This document shows positions 19,077-26,976 of a stretch of 36,437 nucleotides of DNA, in pieces. Every line of letters starts with the position of its first letter. Position 1 is the first letter of the stretch. Made by a program: the position numbers and the translations under genes. The DNA comes from Herpetosiphon sp. (GTDB lineage Bacteria > Chloroflexota > Anaerolineae > Anaerolineales > Villigracilaceae): contig DYDH01000018.1 of the NCBI GenBank assembly GCA_020717985.1, forward strand, positions 1 to 36,437. Reading direction: 5' to 3'. The notes under the pieces were generated by a model. It had not been told where the DNA came from. It worked only from the letters and a program-made list of their open reading frames with translations, and ran no database searches.

Positions 19077-19865
19077 ATGATAAAAATAATTGCCGTATCC
19101 AATGAAAAAGGCGGCGTAGCCAAAACCACAACCACGATATCTCTTGGCGGCGCTCTTGTTGATCTGGGGTATCATGTTCTACTCATTGATCTTGACGCGC
19201 AAGCCAACCTCACACTGGCACTTGGGCTTGAACCAGGAGAGTCCGAAATTACATCCAGCAATATCATGCTTGATAATGCTTCGCTTTTAAGCGCGAGGCG
19301 AAAAACCGATATAAAAAACCTTGACCTCATCCCTTCCAATTCGCGCATAGAGACATCCGAACAATTTCTGCCGGTACGCACAAATTACGCCACCATCCTG
19401 CAACGCGCCATCGCAAACGCAACCGATCTTCCCTATGATTACTTGCTCTTCGATTGCCCTCCCGCACTCGGCGCAATTACACAAAACGCGCTCACTGCGG
19501 CAGATCTCCTGCTCATCCCAACACAAGCGGAATATTTCTCGGCATACGCGCTGCGTAACATGATGACTCTTGTCCGCCGCATTCGGGAGGAAGATAATCC
19601 CAAGCTCGCATATCGCGTGCTTGTCACAATGTTAGACAACAGGAATCGCACGCATCGTAATATCCATGATCAACTTCGTTCAACATTTGGCGAAGGCGTA
19701 TTCAATACGGTCATCGAAATAGACACAAAATTACGCGAAAGTTCAATCGCTGGTTTGCCGATCTCACGTTACAAGCCTGGCGCACGCGGCGCTACACAAT
19801 ATCACGTACTCGCTCAGGAGTTAGTCGAATATGTCAAAGAAACCGAAAATAGACAAGCGGCTTGA
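19077..19865 (+). CDS. ParA/Soj-type ATPase, without ParB
   Basis: The product has 262 residues and is a single-domain ParA/MinD-superfamily ATPase. The deviant Walker A is KGGVAKTT with signature Lys11 and Lys16, the A' motif is LLIDLDAQAN, and the Walker B region is YLLFDCPPA. The N-terminal DNA-binding domain of plasmid P1-type ParA is absent. Such ATPases dimerise on ATP and bind DNA or membrane to position cargo, including chromosomes, carboxysomes and cytoplasmic chemoreceptor clusters. No ParB-like gene or parS-like repeat is nearby, so a chromosome-partition role is unlikely. AAAAAGG precedes the ATG. Its last 35 bases overlap the start of the hybrid kinase gene, arguing for coupled expression. 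A role in placing the sensor array is inference. Confidence 0.9.
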   Translation: MIKIIAVSNEKGGVAKTTTTISLGGALVDLGYHVLLIDLDAQANLTLALGLEPGESEITSSNIMLDNASLLSARRKTDIKNLDLIPSNSRIETSEQFLPVRTNYATILQRAIANATDLPYDYLLFDCPPALGAITQNALTAADLLLIPTQAEYFSAYALRNMMTLVRRIREEDNPKLAYRVLVTMLDNRNRTHRNIHDQLRSTFGEGVFNTVIEIDTKLRESSIAGLPISRYKPGARGATQYHVLAQELVEYVKETENRQAA

Positions 19866-22800
19866 CAAGTTCTTCAAGGGCATTATTCCCGAAGAGAGCA
19901 ACTCAAAGTCGAAGGACAGCGTAAAGGACCCTAAAAAAGCGTCTCTTCCGCCGACGGATTCTTTGCGCACCTCAAGCCAGCGTCCAATACCTGCCTCTCA
20001 AAAAACCAAGGCTGTCTCTTCTCTAAAATCGCTCAAGATTCATACTTCCGCGCTGATCTCGCCTGAACCCGTCATCACTCAGGATCACGAAAATAGCGCC
20101 TCCTCATTCTCTTTAAATATCCAAACCGGATATCAAGACTGGGCAACACTACGCGTGTCGGATGAAACCAACCAGCGCCAATGGACCCCGGACGAAGAAC
20201 TGCTTGTTAGGCAAGTCTCCGACCAATTGTCGCTGGCGCTTGAAAACGCGCGCCTATTCCAGGAAGCGCAAAAATTCAAACTTGGCATTGACAGAACAGA
20301 TAATGCGGTATTCATCACCGACCCAAATGGCGTCATTCAATACATCAACCCCGGCTTTGAAAAAATATATGGATACAGAAGCGAAGAGGTGAAAGGCAAG
20401 ACACCCCGCATTTTAAAATCCGGGCTTGCCCAAGATGAACATTACAAACATCTTTGGACAACTCTTCTAAATGGAAGCACGTACTCTGCCGAGATTATCA
20501 ACAAAACCAAAGATGGACACCTAATCCCCATATCCGGAACAAACAGTCCAATTCTTGATGAGAATGGGAAAATCCTCGGATTCCTTTCTGTGAATCAGGA
20601 TATTAGCGAACGTAAAAAATCAGAGCAGGCGATCAGGGATCAAAACGAATATCTCGCTGTGTTGAATGAAATCATGAGTTTAGCGGGTCAAACGCTTGAT
20701 ATCCACTCCATTCTCAAGACCGTACTTGAGAAGATACTCCAGTCCACGGGCTTCGATGGAGGGTTGATCACCATGTTCAATGCTTCGCGCGGCAAATTAG
20801 AACGAGCCATACGAATTGGCATGCCGGGACAACCACCCGCTGATCCAGCCGAAGGACTGGAGCAGTCTCTTTGCAAACACGTCTTTGATACGAGAGAAGA
20901 TTTAGTCATTCCAAACCTTGCTCTTGGGGCGCCGATAGATGTGAGTGGCGAAGTGCAGGCGGGTCTTCATGGCTATATTGGCATCCCTTTGTCATCAAAA
21001 GGGAATATGCTGGGGACACTTTGTGTATTTAGATATGCAAATGAGGATATTCCCGAAAAAACAATTTCGTTGTGCAAGACAATTGCTGTTCAACTAGGCT
21101 TCACAATCGAGAATGCAAGGTTGTTTGAATTAAGTCAGGCAAGAGAAACCGACCTGCGTACCCTGTTCTCTTCCATGGAAGATGTGGTGCTGGTTTTTGA
21201 CAGGGATGGGCGTTACACCCGCATTGCCGAAACCAACACATCGCGCCTGATTCGCCCGCCGGATGAATTGCTTGGCAAGTTGATGCATCATGTGATGAAA
21301 AAAGAAGTCGCCGACCGGTTTGTCGCTGCAATTCAGCAAACGCTGGACAGCGCTGAAGCCATGCAGTTGGAATACGAACTTCCGGTCGAAAACGAAATAT
21401 ATTGGTTCCTGGCAAACCTAACCAAGCTCGATGAAGATCACGTATTCTGGGTGGCGCGTGATATTACCGAGCGCAAAAAATCAGAAGAAGCGATCAGGCG
21501 TCGAAACGAATATCTCGCTGTTTCCGCCGAGATCGGCAAATTGGTCACCTCCACACTGGACCTCAACGCGATCTTTGCGCGGACTGTAAACTTGATCAAT
21601 GAACGATTCAACTTCTATCACGCGGGTATTTTCATCGTGGAAGAAACCGGTTTTAACGCTGTTCTGCGGGAAGCAACCGGCAAAGCCGGCGAGGAAATGA
21701 AAGAGAGAAGACACACGCTCCAGGTTAATGAAAAATCCATTGTCGGCAAAGTGGCATTGGACGGACGGGCAGTGATCGTAAACGATGTCGTGGCTGATCC
21801 TTTGCACAAATTCAACCCATTACTACCCGAGACTCGCGCAGAAGCGGCCATTCCCCTGCGAATTGGAAACCGGGTTATTGGCGCGATTGATATTCAGGCA
21901 AAAACAGTCGGCGCATTTACAGAGGATGAAGTTGGCGTGCTGCAAACACTTGCAGACCAGGTCGCAGTAGCCATTGACAATGCGCGTTCCTTCGAACTCT
22001 CGCAGGAAGCAGTCATGGAAATGCGCGAGGTTGACCGTCTAAAAAGCCAGTTCCTGGCAAATATGAGCCATGAATTACGCACGCCGCTCAACTCGATCAT
22101 TGGATTCTCACGCGTGATTATCAAGGGAATTGATGGTCCTGTAACTGAATTACAACAACAAGACCTTACAGCCATCTACAATTCAGGGCAACACTTGCTC
22201 GGGCTAATCAACGACATACTCGACCTCTCCAAGATCGAGGCGGGCAAGATGGAACTGGCGTTCGACGAAGTGAACATAGCAGATGTGACCAGCAGCGTGC
22301 TTTCCACCATGAGCGGTCTTATCAAGGACAAGCCGATCCAAATGAAACGCATCATCGAGCCGAACCTGCCAACGGTCCGGGCAGATGCGATTCGTGTCCG
22401 TCAGGTAATGATCAACCTGCTATCCAATGCGGCCAAATTCACAGATGAAGGCGATATCATTGTGGAAGTCGGTCTCAAACCCGGACTGACTGGTCGCAAT
22501 GAATTAAGAGTGAGCGTTACAGACACCGGACCGGGTATCGCCAAACAGGATCAGGCAAAACTATTCCAACCTTTCTCCCAGGTAGACGACTCACCCACCC
22601 GCAAAACAGGCGGTACTGGTCTCGGGTTGTCGATCTGTCAGCACATCATCAATATGCATGGAGGCCGAATTTGGATCGAGAGCGATATTGGCATGGGAAG
22701 CACATTCCACTTCACCCTCCCGCTTTTCCGCAAGGAAAAAGAAGGTCAATCTACCTCCCCAGGCAATAAAGTAATTCTTTCGATTGATGATGACCTTCAA

Positions 22801-23514
22801 GTCATTGGATTGTATGAACGTTACTTGTCCCAGCAAGGGTATCTGGTTGTCCCATTGTCCGACCCAACACATGCCGTGGAACGCGTTAAACAAGTAAAGC
22901 CCTTTGCTGTGACATTAGATATCATGATGCCCGGCATTGATGGCTGGCAGATTCTGGATAACTTAAAAAATGACCCTGAGACCCGCAATGTCCCTGTAAT
23001 TATCTGCAGCATCATTGAAGACCTGCAAAAAGGATTTAACCTCGGCGCGACGGATTATCTGGTTAAACCTATTTTGGAGGAAGACCTTGTCAATGCGCTG
23101 GATCATCTGAATGCGGATGGTTCGATCCGCGATGTGCTTGTGATTGACGACGATCCCGATGATCTGCGCTTGATCGGAAAAATTCTAAACGATGATGGCA
23201 GGTACAAGGCAACACTTGCCGAAGGCGGGCGCAGAGGCTGGGATATAATTTCCTCAGGGAAACCGCCGCATGTTGTGGTTCTCGACCTGTTCATGCCTGA
23301 GATGGATGGATTCAAGATATTGGAAAATATGCAGGCGTCCCAAAAACTGCGTGATATTCCCGTTATTGTCATTAGCGGCATGGATCTTTCAGCGGAACAG
23401 AAAAATCAATTAAATGAATTCGGCCAACGGCTGTTATCAAAAGGGTCCTTTAATGAAAAGGAATTACTTACATCCATTCAGCGTTCACTGGAACGGGTTC
23501 ACATAAAGAAATAG
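19831..23514 (+). CDS. Hybrid histidine kinase: half-GAFb, PAS, GAF, PAS, GAF, HisKA, HATPase, REC, REC
   Basis: The product has 1227 residues and no membrane helix. Residues 1-90 are basic, Ser/Pro-rich and probably disordered. Residues 92-148 are the second half of the array's GAFb (QRQWTPDEELL through LALENARLFQEA). PAS is at 150-262, GAF at 285-430, PAS at 440-550 and a GAFa-like domain at 565-720 (FYHAGIFIVEE, LPETRAEAAIPL). The kinase core has NMSHELRTP with His747, an N box near 863-867 (NLLSN), DTGPGIA and the GTGLGL box. REC1 has Asp1030 and GATDYLVKP; REC2 has Asp1152 and ends in an atypical LLSKGSF instead of KP. AGGAG (19816-19820) supports the ATG. As the only kinase in this run, it is the obvious output for the sensor array. 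Confidence 0.93.
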   Translation: MSKKPKIDKRLDKFFKGIIPEESNSKSKDSVKDPKKASLPPTDSLRTSSQRPIPASQKTKAVSSLKSLKIHTSALISPEPVITQDHENSASSFSLNIQTGYQDWATLRVSDETNQRQWTPDEELLVRQVSDQLSLALENARLFQEAQKFKLGIDRTDNAVFITDPNGVIQYINPGFEKIYGYRSEEVKGKTPRILKSGLAQDEHYKHLWTTLLNGSTYSAEIINKTKDGHLIPISGTNSPILDENGKILGFLSVNQDISERKKSEQAIRDQNEYLAVLNEIMSLAGQTLDIHSILKTVLEKILQSTGFDGGLITMFNASRGKLERAIRIGMPGQPPADPAEGLEQSLCKHVFDTREDLVIPNLALGAPIDVSGEVQAGLHGYIGIPLSSKGNMLGTLCVFRYANEDIPEKTISLCKTIAVQLGFTIENARLFELSQARETDLRTLFSSMEDVVLVFDRDGRYTRIAETNTSRLIRPPDELLGKLMHHVMKKEVADRFVAAIQQTLDSAEAMQLEYELPVENEIYWFLANLTKLDEDHVFWVARDITERKKSEEAIRRRNEYLAVSAEIGKLVTSTLDLNAIFARTVNLINERFNFYHAGIFIVEETGFNAVLREATGKAGEEMKERRHTLQVNEKSIVGKVALDGRAVIVNDVVADPLHKFNPLLPETRAEAAIPLRIGNRVIGAIDIQAKTVGAFTEDEVGVLQTLADQVAVAIDNARSFELSQEAVMEMREVDRLKSQFLANMSHELRTPLNSIIGFSRVIIKGIDGPVTELQQQDLTAIYNSGQHLLGLINDILDLSKIEAGKMELAFDEVNIADVTSSVLSTMSGLIKDKPIQMKRIIEPNLPTVRADAIRVRQVMINLLSNAAKFTDEGDIIVEVGLKPGLTGRNELRVSVTDTGPGIAKQDQAKLFQPFSQVDDSPTRKTGGTGLGLSICQHIINMHGGRIWIESDIGMGSTFHFTLPLFRKEKEGQSTSPGNKVILSIDDDLQVIGLYERYLSQQGYLVVPLSDPTHAVERVKQVKPFAVTLDIMMPGIDGWQILDNLKNDPETRNVPVIICSIIEDLQKGFNLGATDYLVKPILEEDLVNALDHLNADGSIRDVLVIDDDPDDLRLIGKILNDDGRYKATLAEGGRRGWDIISSGKPPHVVVLDLFMPEMDGFKILENMQASQKLRDIPVIVISGMDLSAEQKNQLNEFGQRLLSKGSFNEKELLTSIQRSLERVHIKK

Positions 23515-23531
23515 CAGGAGTTTGCATCACC

Positions 23532-25184
23532 GTGTCATTTATCATCAAATGTCTTGATTGCGGGCATAACGCACCGTACTACCCCACGTCCACAACGTGC
23601 CCAAAGTGTAACAGCCAATGGCGTGAAGCGGAGTACGATTATGAGATCATTGGGAAGACCCTGCCGGCAAAACTGGTGGGGCGTCCCTTTGACCTCTGGC
23701 GCTATCGCGAATTATTGCCCGTGCGTAACCCAAATATTAGTCTGTCGCTCGGCGAAGGAGGCACCCCGCTTATCCGCGCATTGAATTTAGGCATGATGCT
23801 GGGATGTCCCAATATTTATATCAAGGATGAACGTCAGGGACCAACCGCCTCTTTCAAGGACAGACAGGCGTCGGTTACGATTGCCGCGTTAAAAGAGGCT
23901 GGGATCACGGAAATGGTCGCGGCATCCACAGGCAATGTTGCGATCTCCTATTCGGCTTATGCATCCCGCGCAGGAGTGAAATTATGGGCGTTTGTCACCA
24001 GCCTTGTGCCTGCAATGAAAATGCGCGAGATCGCATTATATGGAAGCCAGGTGATCAAGATTACTGGTTCCTACGACCAATGCAAACAGGTTGCCTCTGA
24101 ATTTGCGAACCAACGCCACTTATATCAGGATATGGGCGCGCGCACCATCACCTCAATTGAAGCGATGAAGACGATTGCGTTCGAAATTGCGGAGCAACTG
24201 ACTGCCATTCAAGGTCCAGACACAAATGCGCCTTGGCGCACACCTGACTGGTATGTGCAGGCTATTAGTGGAGGCATGGGACCCCTTGGTGTGTACAAAG
24301 GCTTCCGCGAGATGAAAGATATGGGATGGGTGGAACACATTCCCGCATTCGCGCCCATCCAGGCGGAAGGTTGTGCGCCAATGGTGGACAGTTGGAAAAA
24401 AGGACTGGAAAAAGCGGAGCCTGTTACATCTCCCAAGACTCGCATCGAAACACTTGCCACAGGCAATCCCGGCCGTTCCTATGAATTCCTGCGGGAATAT
24501 GTAAACAGTACAGGCGGAGTCTTTGAAAGCGTAAGCGATGAAGATGCGTTTCGAGCCATGCATGTACTGGCAAAAATGGAGGGCATTTCCGCTGAACCTG
24601 CTGCCGCAGTTGCCTTTGCCGGTCTCTTCAAATTGATCCGCGCAGGCATCATCAAGCCGAGTGATACAGTTGTGGTGAATTGCACCGGACACACCATGCC
24701 AGCGGAACCGGGTATCCTTGGCGATAATTGGTCGCGTGACGTAAAACTTATGACGAGTGAAGAAACCCCGCAGGAAGGCTTACTCTCTGCGCTCAGACAA
24801 GTTGCACCGGAACGCTTCCCCAAAATCGCGATAGTAGAAGATACCACCGAGGCACGCCGCCTGATCCGCCGCATTTTACAATCGCAGGGCAGTTTTACAA
24901 TTTTGGAGGCAAGCAACGGCCGCGAGGGACTTGAATTGATCCAACGCGAACTGCCAGACCTGGTCATTCTGGATCTGATGATGCCGGAAATGGACGGCTT
25001 CGCAGTCATCGAAGCCCTGCGCGCAAATACTGAAACAGCCACCATCCCGGTGATCGTCGCAACGGCAAAAGAACTTACGGCAGACGAAAAGAGCCGCCTC
25101 AGCGGTCAAATCCAATCCCTGATGCAGAAGGGTGATTTTCTTAACGACGAATTTCTTGAAGAAGTTAAAGCTTTAATAAAATAA
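23532..25184 (+). CDS. Threonine synthase-like PLP enzyme fused to a C-terminal receiver domain
   Basis: The product has 550 residues from the GTG at 23532 (CAGGAG at 23515-23520). Residues 7-26 form a zinc-ribbon-like CLDC...CPKC. Residues 40-405 are a fold-type II PLP enzyme of the threonine synthase group: SFKDRQ with PLP Lys109, ASTGNVAISY at 131-140, and a glycine-rich ISGGMGP near 245-251 as phosphate cradle. Threonine synthase converts O-phosphohomoserine to threonine; a cysteate-synthase-like paralog is a possible alternative. After a linker (406-428), residues 430-550 are a complete REC domain with acidic pocket E436/D437, phosphoacceptor Asp481 (LVILDLMMPEMDGF), T511 and Lys533. The frame is uninterrupted across the junction. 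The kinase gene ends 17 bases upstream, making it the likely phosphodonor. Confidence 0.9.
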   Translation: MSFIIKCLDCGHNAPYYPTSTTCPKCNSQWREAEYDYEIIGKTLPAKLVGRPFDLWRYRELLPVRNPNISLSLGEGGTPLIRALNLGMMLGCPNIYIKDERQGPTASFKDRQASVTIAALKEAGITEMVAASTGNVAISYSAYASRAGVKLWAFVTSLVPAMKMREIALYGSQVIKITGSYDQCKQVASEFANQRHLYQDMGARTITSIEAMKTIAFEIAEQLTAIQGPDTNAPWRTPDWYVQAISGGMGPLGVYKGFREMKDMGWVEHIPAFAPIQAEGCAPMVDSWKKGLEKAEPVTSPKTRIETLATGNPGRSYEFLREYVNSTGGVFESVSDEDAFRAMHVLAKMEGISAEPAAAVAFAGLFKLIRAGIIKPSDTVVVNCTGHTMPAEPGILGDNWSRDVKLMTSEETPQEGLLSALRQVAPERFPKIAIVEDTTEARRLIRRILQSQGSFTILEASNGREGLELIQRELPDLVILDLMMPEMDGFAVIEALRANTETATIPVIVATAKELTADEKSRLSGQIQSLMQKGDFLNDEFLEEVKALIK

Positions 25185-25226
25185 TCCGTTCCTCCCTTCC
25201 TTTTTTTGAGTTTAAAGGTGGTGTCT

Positions 25227-26174
25227 TTGCAAAAAAAACAAACGGCCGGAATTTTGGCCGCTTTCAGTTCAGCAGTATTCCTCGGGCTGGCGCCCGTCTT
25301 CGGGAAACTGGCGATCACATTGGGATTTACTCCCTTTGCGGTTGTGGCGTTACGCACTGGTTTTGCCGCGGGACTGCTCCTTTTGACGATTGCACTATTC
25401 TATCCCCAGTATCTATACATCTTTCCGGTAGGCTTGGTTGGATGCGCTCTGGCAGGCGCAATCAATGGATTCGGCTCCCTGTTGTACTATCTTGCATTGC
25501 AAAGACTGGATGCCAGCGTTGGTCAATTGCTTTATTCGCTTTATCCATTTTTTGTTGCACTCTGGCTCATTCTTGACCACCAACCCCCAAGTCGTCTCAC
25601 ACTCTTTCGCGTGGGGCTTGCCACAATCGCGGTCTTACTCCTTACCAGCGTACCTAAAAACTCGGTAGACCTGACAGGCGTGCTGATGATGATCGGAGCG
25701 GCGGTGCTGTATGCCATGCACCTGCCCATTAATCAACGTGTGCTTTATGAAGTTCCAGCGCCAACAGTTGCGCTCTACACACTACTATCAATGAGCGCGG
25801 TTGTCATTCCTGCATATTTATTATTTGACCGCGCCTGGCCGTCGAATAACGTCCCCTGGCTGCCTGTGGCAGGACTAACCTTCGTAACTGTTTTTTCGCG
25901 GATCGCCCTTTTCCTCGGTGTGAAAAAGATCGGCGGGATGCAAACAGCATTATTGGGACTTGCCGAACTTCTGATCGCGATCATCTTTAGTCATATTTGG
26001 CTTGGCGAAAACCTGACTCTCCTCCAATGGCTGGGCGCGGCTGGGCTGGGCTTTAGCTTGGTTCTGGTTATGTTCGAAAATTCGGCATCGCCGACGCATA
26101 GCGGCAAGACCGGCTGGCTCTCATGGATACGCGCACCAGGTTTACCAAAGGATATGTTTGGTCCGTATGAATAA
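25227..26174 (+). CDS. DMT/EamA-family transporter, possibly amino-acid exporter
   Basis: About 315 residues arranged as roughly ten membrane helices in two EamA repeats (about 5-130 and 145-285), the size and layout of the drug/metabolite transporter superfamily. Start choice is uncertain. The frame extends to a TTG at 25206, with no ribosome-binding sequence in the pyrimidine-rich bases before it. GTG codons lie at 25218 and 25221. I chose the TTG at 25227 because AGGTGG (25216-25221) lies five bases before it and the product then begins with QKKQTAG just ahead of the first helix. The family includes RhtA, an exporter of threonine and homoserine; the adjacent threonine synthase-like gene makes a related substrate plausible but unproven. 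It ends the + strand run. Confidence 0.85.
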   Translation: MQKKQTAGILAAFSSAVFLGLAPVFGKLAITLGFTPFAVVALRTGFAAGLLLLTIALFYPQYLYIFPVGLVGCALAGAINGFGSLLYYLALQRLDASVGQLLYSLYPFFVALWLILDHQPPSRLTLFRVGLATIAVLLLTSVPKNSVDLTGVLMMIGAAVLYAMHLPINQRVLYEVPAPTVALYTLLSMSAVVIPAYLLFDRAWPSNNVPWLPVAGLTFVTVFSRIALFLGVKKIGGMQTALLGLAELLIAIIFSHIWLGENLTLLQWLGAAGLGFSLVLVMFENSASPTHSGKTGWLSWIRAPGLPKDMFGPYE

Positions 26175-26214
26175 AAAGACCCCAAAGGTTTCCAAAAACC
26201 TTTAGGGTCTTTTT
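26173..26214. terminator. Symmetric intrinsic terminator between convergent genes
   Basis: Bases 26173-26191 (AAAAAGACCCCAAAGGTTT) pair with 26196-26214 (AAACCTTTAGGGTCTTTTT), giving 18 pairs, one C/A mismatch and a CCAA loop. The U tract on the + strand and the matching A tract on the 5' side make it functional in both directions. It sits between the DMT gene (+) and the regulator gene (-) and marks the end of both operons. Confidence 0.9.
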
Positions 26215-26239
26215 CGGAAGTGGAACTTCCGAATTTCGT

Positions 26240-26974
26240 TTATTTATTCCCTTCGTATAAATAACCCGTTCCGCGCACACTGACCACCCTCTCAGATAAC
26301 GACGGGAATTGATCCAGTTTATGCCGTAAGCGGCTGACCAGCGGACGTAATATTTCCGGCGCTTCACGCTGTGATGTATCATAACCCTGAACCAACAGAA
26401 CCAACTCACGGTGGGAAAATACCTTGCCTTCATTCTCGATCAATATCCGAAGTAATCTTCCCTCGGCGGGCGTAAGATGCTCCACTTTACTTTTATGCTT
26501 GATCTGGCGGCGGGAAAGGTCAACGGTTGTACCGTCTTTGAGCGAAAAGACTTCCACAGCCTCATCCACATCGTTATTAACGGCTATGTTACTTACACGC
26601 GACCGTGCAGAGTGGCGCGCCAGACCTTTCTTTACACTTGCCAAAACCTGAGCCGGGGAAGCAGGCTTCAACAAATAATCATGAATGCGCAAGCGCAAAG
26701 CCTGGATGGCCGTTTCTGTTGAACCGAAAGCGGTAAGCAGGATCACTTCCGTTTCAGGTGAAATTTGATTGACCACCTGCACCACTTCCAAGCCATCCAT
26801 GCCGGGCATACGCAAGTCCACGATCATCAAATCCATGGGATGCGTGCGGACATGTTCCACTGCCGCCTGTCCATTGGAAGCAGGTGTCACGTTGTAGCCT
26901 TCCAGCTTGAGAATATCCGTCAAAGATTGGCGCGCGACGGGTTCATCATCAACGACCAGAATATTCGATTTCAT
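26240..26974 (-). CDS. Response regulator: REC plus winged-helix DNA-binding domain
   Basis: The product has 244 residues. The ATG at 26974 is preferred over an upstream in-frame ATG (27010) because GGAGG (26985-26981) lies six bases before it and the product then begins directly with KSNILVVDDEP, the first receiver strand. The receiver domain (3-118) has Asp53 (LMIVDLRMPGMDG), T81 and Lys103. The C-terminal domain (about 140-242) is of the OmpR/PhoB winged-helix type, with LTPAEGRLLRILIENEGKVFS, a recognition-helix region near 205-222 and the final VRGTGYLY hairpin. It begins two bases after the stop of the kinase gene and is probably translationally coupled to it. Targets are unknown. Confidence 0.92.
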   Translation of the reverse strand: MKSNILVVDDEPVARQSLTDILKLEGYNVTPASNGQAAVEHVRTHPMDLMIVDLRMPGMDGLEVVQVVNQISPETEVILLTAFGSTETAIQALRLRIHDYLLKPASPAQVLASVKKGLARHSARSRVSNIAVNNDVDEAVEVFSLKDGTTVDLSRRQIKHKSKVEHLTPAEGRLLRILIENEGKVFSHRELVLLVQGYDTSQREAPEILRPLVSRLRHKLDQFPSLSERVVSVRGTGYLYEGNK

Positions 26975-26976
26975 TG

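Noticed and set aside
24740-24830. Possible assembly or frameshift artefact joining a threonine synthase to a separate response regulator
   Set aside because: The frame is open throughout, there is a plausible linker, and no ribosome-binding site or good start codon precedes the receiver part. Resequencing would still settle it.
24153-25045. Two - strand frames of 179 and 188 codons opposite the PLP enzyme-REC gene
   Set aside because: The + strand protein has continuous family motifs across this region; the antisense products resemble nothing.
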